A DNA stretch of 64,000 nt from contig MPMM01000001.1 of the NCBI GenBank assembly GCA_002238505.1, positions 248,001 to 312,000 of the forward strand. Reading direction: 5' to 3'. Source of the stretch: SAR202 cluster bacterium bin22. GTDB taxonomy: Bacteria > Chloroflexota > Dehalococcoidia > Lucifugimonadales > UBA3495. Of this stretch, positions 59,596 to 64,000 are shown piece after piece. Both the position numbers and the translations under genes were made by a program. The notes beneath the pieces were generated by a model. That model saw nothing but the letters and a program-made list of their open reading frames with translations. It searched no databases and was not told the origin of the DNA. Numbering within the stretch: position 1 is the stretch's first letter; each line of letters opens with the position of its first letter.

Positions 59596-61979
59596 TGATA
59601 AACAGTCACGTCGTCCCGGGTAAAGGCTGGTTCCAATACGTTGCCTGCTGTGGGAGGAAGGTCGATGCCATAGGTGGCCCTTTCGCGATGTCCCATGTAG
59701 ATGTAGCGGACATCATAACTATCGAGCAACTGGCGCACAATCCGGGCGCTGTCGCTTTGGTATATGGTCGCAATGTCCTCCTCTCGTCCGTCGAAGAGAT
59801 CGGTGCTGCCCCGCCACTGGTGCTCGTGGCCCTTCCATCCCAATAGGGCTGGCTGGCCCGTGGCTGCCGAGACTCTGGCGTATTCCGAGTAGTCGTTGCC
59901 CACCGCCTCGACTATGTTTCCCCGGGGGGCTTTGTCACGCAACCAGAGGATGGCTTCGTATTCGGGTCGATTTTGATCCCTGATGTACCCCAGGCCGTCC
60001 AGGGTGTTGTCCTGGAAACTATGGTTCTCCCGCAGCAGGCCTGTCCGGTCCAGGGTAGCGCCAACCGTGTAGTAGGCGCCGACCAGGGCCATTAATACTA
60101 TTACCGGCGCCCATGACCACCTGACGAGTCTTCCAGCCAGCCGGGTATTGTCATGCCTAGTGCAAAGCAAATAGATGCCGAAGGCGCCTGCTATGCCAAG
60201 CAACAACCACGCTTGGTAGTACACCTTGAAAACGGTGTTCATGCGGTTGCCGAAGAAGTCCGCCAGTCTGAACAACTCCGCTCCCGATAGAAGAAAGAAA
60301 GCGGCGGCCAATAGCAGCAACGGGAACACGTCATAAGGGCGCCGTCCCCTGCCGGACAAAAGAAGGGCGAGGAAGACCGCCACTCCTGCCACCGCTAATG
60401 CGGGAAGGACCGTAAGGGTCCGAACGGTCAGAGTTTCGGCCAGGGTCCCCGCTCCCTGGACAAAAGTACCCCAGGTAAGAGCCAATGCCAGCCACAAAAG
60501 GAGCGGGGCAGTCGCCACAATGGACACGGTGACGATTATCGGAGCCTCAAAGGGAATGGGCCGAGGCATTCTCTGAATCTGTTTCCAGAGCAACAACAAC
60601 CCCAGAAGTGCCGGCAGGCCAATTACTACGAGGAAGTGCACAGGTCTTGTCCCGGGACCCAAGTATGGCAGGATGCCTGATGCCTGAGAGCTGAAGTCCA
60701 GGTAGAAGGGGAAATAGAGTAGCACCGCAAGCGCCAGCAAAGGGAGCATGAGAGATGCCGATGACCAGATGGCCCGGCGCAATGCCCGTACCCCGTCCTG
60801 AATGTCGAGCCCGGTTTCGGCGGCTAGGGAGGCGCCGGAGTCGTCCCAGGCCCTTGTCAGAGTCACGGCAACAAGGATGGCGGCATATACCGGAAAGTCC
60901 CACGAATTTATGAAGGCCAGCCCGCCAAAGCAAAGAGATATGGCGGCCGCCTGCCATCGGTGTGTGTTAAGCCACCCAATCCCAATGGATTCCTCGGTGC
61001 GCAGAAGATTTAGCGCAAGGGACAAAGCAAGTATCGCGAAGGGCAGGGCCAGCACGTGGGAATGGAGGTCGCCCAGCAGGAAACTAAAGAAAGGGAACTC
61101 GGTGATGGTGTAGTCCAGGCTGACTCCGCCTTCTACCGTGTCGATTACCCTGGTAGCCTTCCACCACCACCAGTTGCTCTCCGGGAATACTCCTCCTGCC
61201 GCGTTCCCTCCCAGGTCCTTAATGGCTGCCCATTCCCAGAAACCTTCACCAACCCAGCCCCGCAAACTGAGGAACTCGAGGGCACCAATAAGATTTCCCA
61301 TCACCACAACCAGGAAGCAGGCGGCAAGCCCGGTCAAGACTCCGGCGCGCAGGCCCGCTCCGGAAAGGCGTACCAGGTTGTAGGTAAGGCCCAGCGCCCC
61401 TACGGAAACCAGCGCCGGCAGCGTTGCCAGCGCCAGGTTATAGCCGACATTGGAAGGTATGCCGGCCAGTTTCATGGGCAGCGTCATGATGAGATGGCCG
61501 AAGTAGTAATAGCTGATGGAGTGCCCGGCCAGCCACGGATCATCCGGCGGAAAAAAACGGCTTTGCAGAATGCTGGTCAGGAATGCGAAGTCCATCGGCT
61601 TTTCGGTGTGGTTGATGGCGGGAACTTCCGAGACTATGTACGCCCAGACCAGGAAGACGCCAAGAAACAGCGCCTCCACCAGGAGGATGAAACGCCAGTT
61701 GGTGCGGATGAAGCGTTCCAGAGCAGGCCAGTGCCGATAATAAATCCATCCGAAAGACACCAGTCCTGCCAGCAGGATTCCTGCGATGGTTATGGGAGCA
61801 TTGGGCACCAGTCCCGTGAGACCCAGAACCCAAAGCAAATACCCTGCCAGCAAAAGGGACAAGGCTTTGGACATGGTGTAGCCCCGGTCCGGGAGCCGGG
61901 AAAACAGAAGGAAGGCCAGCGCAAAGCCCAGCAGTCCCATCAACTCTATAACCAGCAGCCAGGCGAGAGTATCAGACAT
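59577..61979 (-). CDS. DUF2298 (Chlor_Arch_YYY) membrane protein
   Basis: The 800-residue protein with roughly 15-18 membrane helices matches the DUF2298 family, which is largely limited to Chloroflexota and archaea. Visible features are NHTEKPMDFAFLTSILQSRF, PPDDPWLAGHSISYYYFGHL, EFPFFSFLLGDLHSHVLALP (conserved acidic and His residues of the GT-C-like loops) and the C-terminal RVSAATGQPALLGWKGHEHQ with DIATIYQ. It is thought to act with Agl23-type proteins in surface polysaccharide or protein glycosylation; the reaction is unknown. The overlap with the downstream gene shows translational coupling. Confidence 0.85.
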   Translation of the reverse strand: MSDTLAWLLVIELMGLLGFALAFLLFSRLPDRGYTMSKALSLLLAGYLLWVLGLTGLVPNAPITIAGILLAGLVSFGWIYYRHWPALERFIRTNWRFILLVEALFLGVFLVWAYIVSEVPAINHTEKPMDFAFLTSILQSRFFPPDDPWLAGHSISYYYFGHLIMTLPMKLAGIPSNVGYNLALATLPALVSVGALGLTYNLVRLSGAGLRAGVLTGLAACFLVVVMGNLIGALEFLSLRGWVGEGFWEWAAIKDLGGNAAGGVFPESNWWWWKATRVIDTVEGGVSLDYTITEFPFFSFLLGDLHSHVLALPFAILALSLALNLLRTEESIGIGWLNTHRWQAAAISLCFGGLAFINSWDFPVYAAILVAVTLTRAWDDSGASLAAETGLDIQDGVRALRRAIWSSASLMLPLLALAVLLYFPFYLDFSSQASGILPYLGPGTRPVHFLVVIGLPALLGLLLLWKQIQRMPRPIPFEAPIIVTVSIVATAPLLLWLALALTWGTFVQGAGTLAETLTVRTLTVLPALAVAGVAVFLALLLSGRGRRPYDVFPLLLLAAAFFLLSGAELFRLADFFGNRMNTVFKVYYQAWLLLGIAGAFGIYLLCTRHDNTRLAGRLVRWSWAPVIVLMALVGAYYTVGATLDRTGLLRENHSFQDNTLDGLGYIRDQNRPEYEAILWLRDKAPRGNIVEAVGNDYSEYARVSAATGQPALLGWKGHEHQWRGSTDLFDGREEDIATIYQSDSARIVRQLLDSYDVRYIYMGHRERATYGIDLPPTAGNVLEPAFTRDDVTVYQWSPNP

Positions 61980-62101
61980 GGGATGCCCCGTTGCGCGCTG
62001 GACTATACGCGGGAATCAAGGACCGGGTAGGAGAGGGAAAGGCTGCCTGAAGATGGAAACTCATCGGAGACCAACTATGCTCCGTTTGGCCTCTTGCCTG
62101 G

Positions 62102-63058
62102 TCAGGAAACGGGAGCCAACAGGGATTCCACGAACTGGCTGGCATCAAAGGGAGCGATGTCTTCCAGAGATTCCCCGGTGCCGATGAAAAGGATTGGCAC
62201 ATTCAGTTCCTGTTTAATTGCCAGCACGATTCCGCCACGAGCGGTGCCGTCCAGCTTGGCGAGAAAAATACCGGTGCAGCCTACGGCTTCCGTAAAGGCC
62301 TTGGCCTGGGTCAACCCGTTCAGGCCTGTGGTGGCATCCAGGGTCAGCAAAACTTGCTGGGGTGCCTGTGAATCCAACCGATTAATTACCCGGTGGACCT
62401 TTTTCAACTCCTCCATCAGGTTGGAGCGGGTGTGAAGTCTCCCGGCGGTGTCCACAATAAGGACATCGGCGCCTCTTGCCTTGCTGGCCTGCCACGCATC
62501 GTAGGCCACCGCTCCCGGGTCTGCCCCGGGTTGGTGGCTGATAACTTCTACGCCTGCCCGGTCTCCAAGGATTTCCAGTTGCTCCTCGGCGGCGGCCCGG
62601 AAGGTGTCGGCGGCTCCCAGTACGACCTTCTTGCCTTCACGGGTGAAGTGGTGGGCCAGTTTGGCGATGCTGGTGGTCTTGCCAACGCCATTTACCCCCA
62701 CCATCAAGATTACGTAGGGCACACCACTGGAAGGATGTTCTTCCCAGGTTTCCGCGACGACGCCGGAGGCCAGATTGCCGGCCAGGGTTTCTTTCAGAAG
62801 AGCGAATGCGGTTTCAGCGTCGGTTATGCCTTCATTGCGAATCTTGTCCTTAAGTTCGTCCAGGATTTGCAGGGAAGTTTCCACGCCGACGTCGGCGGAA
62901 ATCAGGATTTCTTCAAGTTCTTCCCAAACCGTTTCATCCAGATCAGAGGAGCGGAGAACGTCAAGAATGCGCCCGAACCAGCGCTCCCTGGTCCGTTTGA
63001 CGCCGTCGTCGGTTTTTTCCCGGTTATTTTCCCTGTTTCGTTGAAAGAATGAGAGCAT
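62102..63058 (-). CDS. ftsY: Signal recognition particle receptor FtsY
   Basis: FtsY docks SRP-ribosome complexes at the membrane through a GTPase heterodimer with Ffh. The 318 residues hold the N domain ([20 protein letters not shown]) and the G domain: G1 [39 protein letters not shown]3 [20 protein letters not shown] and G4 [16 protein letters not shown]. The acidic A region of E. coli FtsY is absent, as in many short forms. The start overlaps the 3' end of rnc by 157 bases in another frame. No strong ribosome site is seen, which fits coupling to rnc. Confidence 0.95.
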   Translation of the reverse strand: MLSFFQRNRENNREKTDDGVKRTRERWFGRILDVLRSSDLDETVWEELEEILISADVGVETSLQILDELKDKIRNEGITDAETAFALLKETLAGNLASGVVAETWEEHPSSGVPYVILMVGVNGVGKTTSIAKLAHHFTREGKKVVLGAADTFRAAAEEQLEILGDRAGVEVISHQPGADPGAVAYDAWQASKARGADVLIVDTAGRLHTRSNLMEELKKVHRVINRLDSQAPQQVLLTLDATTGLNGLTQAKAFTEAVGCTGIFLAKLDGTARGGIVLAIKQELNVPILFIGTGESLEDIAPFDASQFVESLLAPVS

Positions 63059-63867
63059 TGAGTATCGCTTATGTAGCTTCCTTGTTGATTTAGATGGGCT
63101 TGCGCCCGGGCCATTTCAGCACCGTTGGCTTTGCTTCTGTCGCCTTTTGACTGGCTGGATCGAGGCTGACGTGTATCGAGCATCGATTGCCGGTCAAGGG
63201 CAATCTGGGCTGCGGCCCGTTCGGCGTCCGCTTTCTTGTTTCCGGTACCCTGACCCAGTATCTCATCATCGACCAGTACCTGGACGGTGAAAACGGGTTG
63301 ATTATCGGGACCTTCGGTGGAGACCAACTCGTAACGAGGAGTCGTGCGGCCTATGCCCTGAATCAGTTCCTGCAAGCGGGACTTGGGATTGTCAACGGGA
63401 CGTCCCCGGCGAAAAATGTCGGCCAGATCTGGCTCCAGACTGCGCAGAACAAGATCGCGGGCAGCTTCGTAACCCTGGTCCAGGTAAATGGCGGCAACAA
63501 TCGACTCGAAGGCTTCTTCCAGGATGGACTCGCGGTCATGGCCGCCGGACTCGACCTCTCCCTTGCCAAGGGCCAGATGCTTGCCGATGGACAGTCTTCG
63601 GGCAGCCCTGGCCAGGCTGGGACGGCAAACCAGCGAAGAACGCCCCTTGGTCAATTCCCCTTCGGTTATATGGGGGAGGTTGGCGTAGAGTTCCGTTGAG
63701 ACGATTAATTCCAGAACCGCATCTCCCAGGAACTCCATTCTTTCATAGGAGTCCAGAGATGATCCGCCGTGTTCGTTGAGATAAGAACGATGAACCAGGG
63801 CCTGTCGCAACAGGCCCTGGTTGTTAAAGGTCAAACCAAGGCTGGTTTCCAGGTCTTCGATGGCCAA
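62902..63867 (-). CDS. rnc: Ribonuclease III with extended C-terminal tail
   Basis: RNase III cleaves double-stranded RNA in rRNA maturation. Residues 1-150 form the RIII domain with the signature SYERMEFLGDAVLELIVSTE and the second metal site SILEEAFESIVAAIYLDQGY. The dsRNA-binding domain spans about 155-230 (NPKSRLQELIQGIGRTTPRY and GTGNKKADAERAAAQIAL). The usual protein ends here; this one continues to 321 residues with a Ser/Gly/Lys-rich tail. The last 52 codons overlap ftsY in a different frame. Either the tail is real or the 3' end carries a frameshift. A further gene ends 21 bp upstream, so this is an operon. Confidence 0.9.
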   Translation of the reverse strand: MAIEDLETSLGLTFNNQGLLRQALVHRSYLNEHGGSSLDSYERMEFLGDAVLELIVSTELYANLPHITEGELTKGRSSLVCRPSLARAARRLSIGKHLALGKGEVESGGHDRESILEEAFESIVAAIYLDQGYEAARDLVLRSLEPDLADIFRRGRPVDNPKSRLQELIQGIGRTTPRYELVSTEGPDNQPVFTVQVLVDDEILGQGTGNKKADAERAAAQIALDRQSMLDTRQPRSSQSKGDRSKANGAEMARAQAHLNQQGSYISDTQCSHSFNETGKITGKKPTTASNGPGSAGSGAFLTFSAPLIWMKRFGKNLKKS

Positions 63868-63888
63868 ATCAATACCTGGAATGTGGCC

Positions 63889-64000
63889 TTAAATGATGCC
63901 GTGAGGCCACGGCGGGGACGGGCGTTTCACCTCGCCCACATGCTGTGCGTCGGTAATTACCCGAGTCAGGGACTCGTAGATTTCGCCAGACTGTTCGGCC
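63889..64000 (-). CDS. C-terminal end of an unidentified protein (cut by window)
   Basis: Reading the minus strand from the window edge, 36 codons are open to a TAA at 63889-63891. The product starts AEQSGEIYESLTRVITDAQ and ends PSPPWPHGII. It stops 21 bp before the rnc start on the same strand, as expected for an operon neighbour. The family cannot be told from so short a tail. Confidence 0.5.
   Translation of the reverse strand, partial: AEQSGEIYESLTRVITDAQHVGEVKRPSPPWPHGII

Noticed and set aside
1-64000. tRNA, rRNA, CRISPR arrays, insertion sequences or prophage
   Set aside because: I found no tRNA-like T-arm/acceptor pattern, no regularly spaced repeats and no transposase, integrase or phage gene.

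Overview
The window is a dense, moderately GC-rich bacterial chromosome segment with about 50 protein genes and no rRNA, tRNA, CRISPR or IS element that I could recognise. The best lineage guess is Chloroflexota, perhaps a SAR202/Dehalococcoidia-like bacterium. The basis is the DUF2298 (Chlor_Arch_YYY) plus Agl23-type membrane protein pair, the DUF1800/DUF1501 pair and the overall gene mix. This is inference; no marker gene was compared.

Layout. 1-1370: truncated inositol-1-phosphate synthase with an N-terminal helix-turn-helix. 1692-5392: DUF1800 / NHL-propeller / DUF1501 cassette. 5668-8928: secreted zinc metallopeptidase and a Gfo/Idh/MocA oxidoreductase. 9012-15062 (minus): nitrogen block with type I and type II glutamine synthetases, two ammonium transporters and, between them, two unlisted 27-residue membrane micropeptides. 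15389-18300: lysS and serS. 18440-21878: polysaccharide deacetylase, a three-part cobalt-type nitrile hydratase/thiocyanate hydrolase and an alcohol dehydrogenase. 21957-24496 (minus): membrane Mo-cofactor oxidoreductase, a cysteine-poor desulforedoxin-like protein and a maleate isomerase/Asp racemase relative. 24626-34173: exonuclease, acs, CAP protein, gatB, secG, SAM hydrolase and a 2-oxoacid dehydrogenase E1 pair. 34281-36111 (minus): THI5-like binding protein and alpha/beta hydrolase. 36925-41470: trehalose genes otsA/otsB, rpiB, HAD hydrolase and a DsbA-like selenoprotein. 41741-47757: NuoE/NuoF/NuoG-FdhA-like flavin-iron-sulfur complex plus ferredoxin-NADP reductase. 48010-53906: mutS, ArsC/Spx-like selenoprotein, HAD protein and mutL. 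53956-61979 (minus): a small Tat-signal protein, then an envelope glycan locus. 62102-64000 (minus): ftsY, rnc and the tail of another gene.

Most interesting results. (1) Two thioredoxin-fold genes carry an in-frame TGA exactly at the catalytic cysteine (U-P-W-C at 40907 and U-S-S-C at 50892). Each is followed by a hairpin with bacterial SECIS geometry, so the organism very probably makes selenocysteine; ordinary ORF calling splits or loses both genes. (2) Two paralogous 27-codon ORFs (13087-13170 and 13361-13444) sit between the amt genes. Each has a good ribosome binding site, their differences are synonymous or hydrophobic-conservative, and they share an upstream motif and leader. They look like undescribed single-span partners of the ammonium transporters. 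(3) The inositol phosphate synthase is fused to a DNA-binding-type domain and has a near-perfect palindrome in its own upstream region, suggesting autoregulation. (4) The formate-dehydrogenase-like subunit keeps its Fe-S sites but has Gln where the Mo-ligating Cys/Sec should be.
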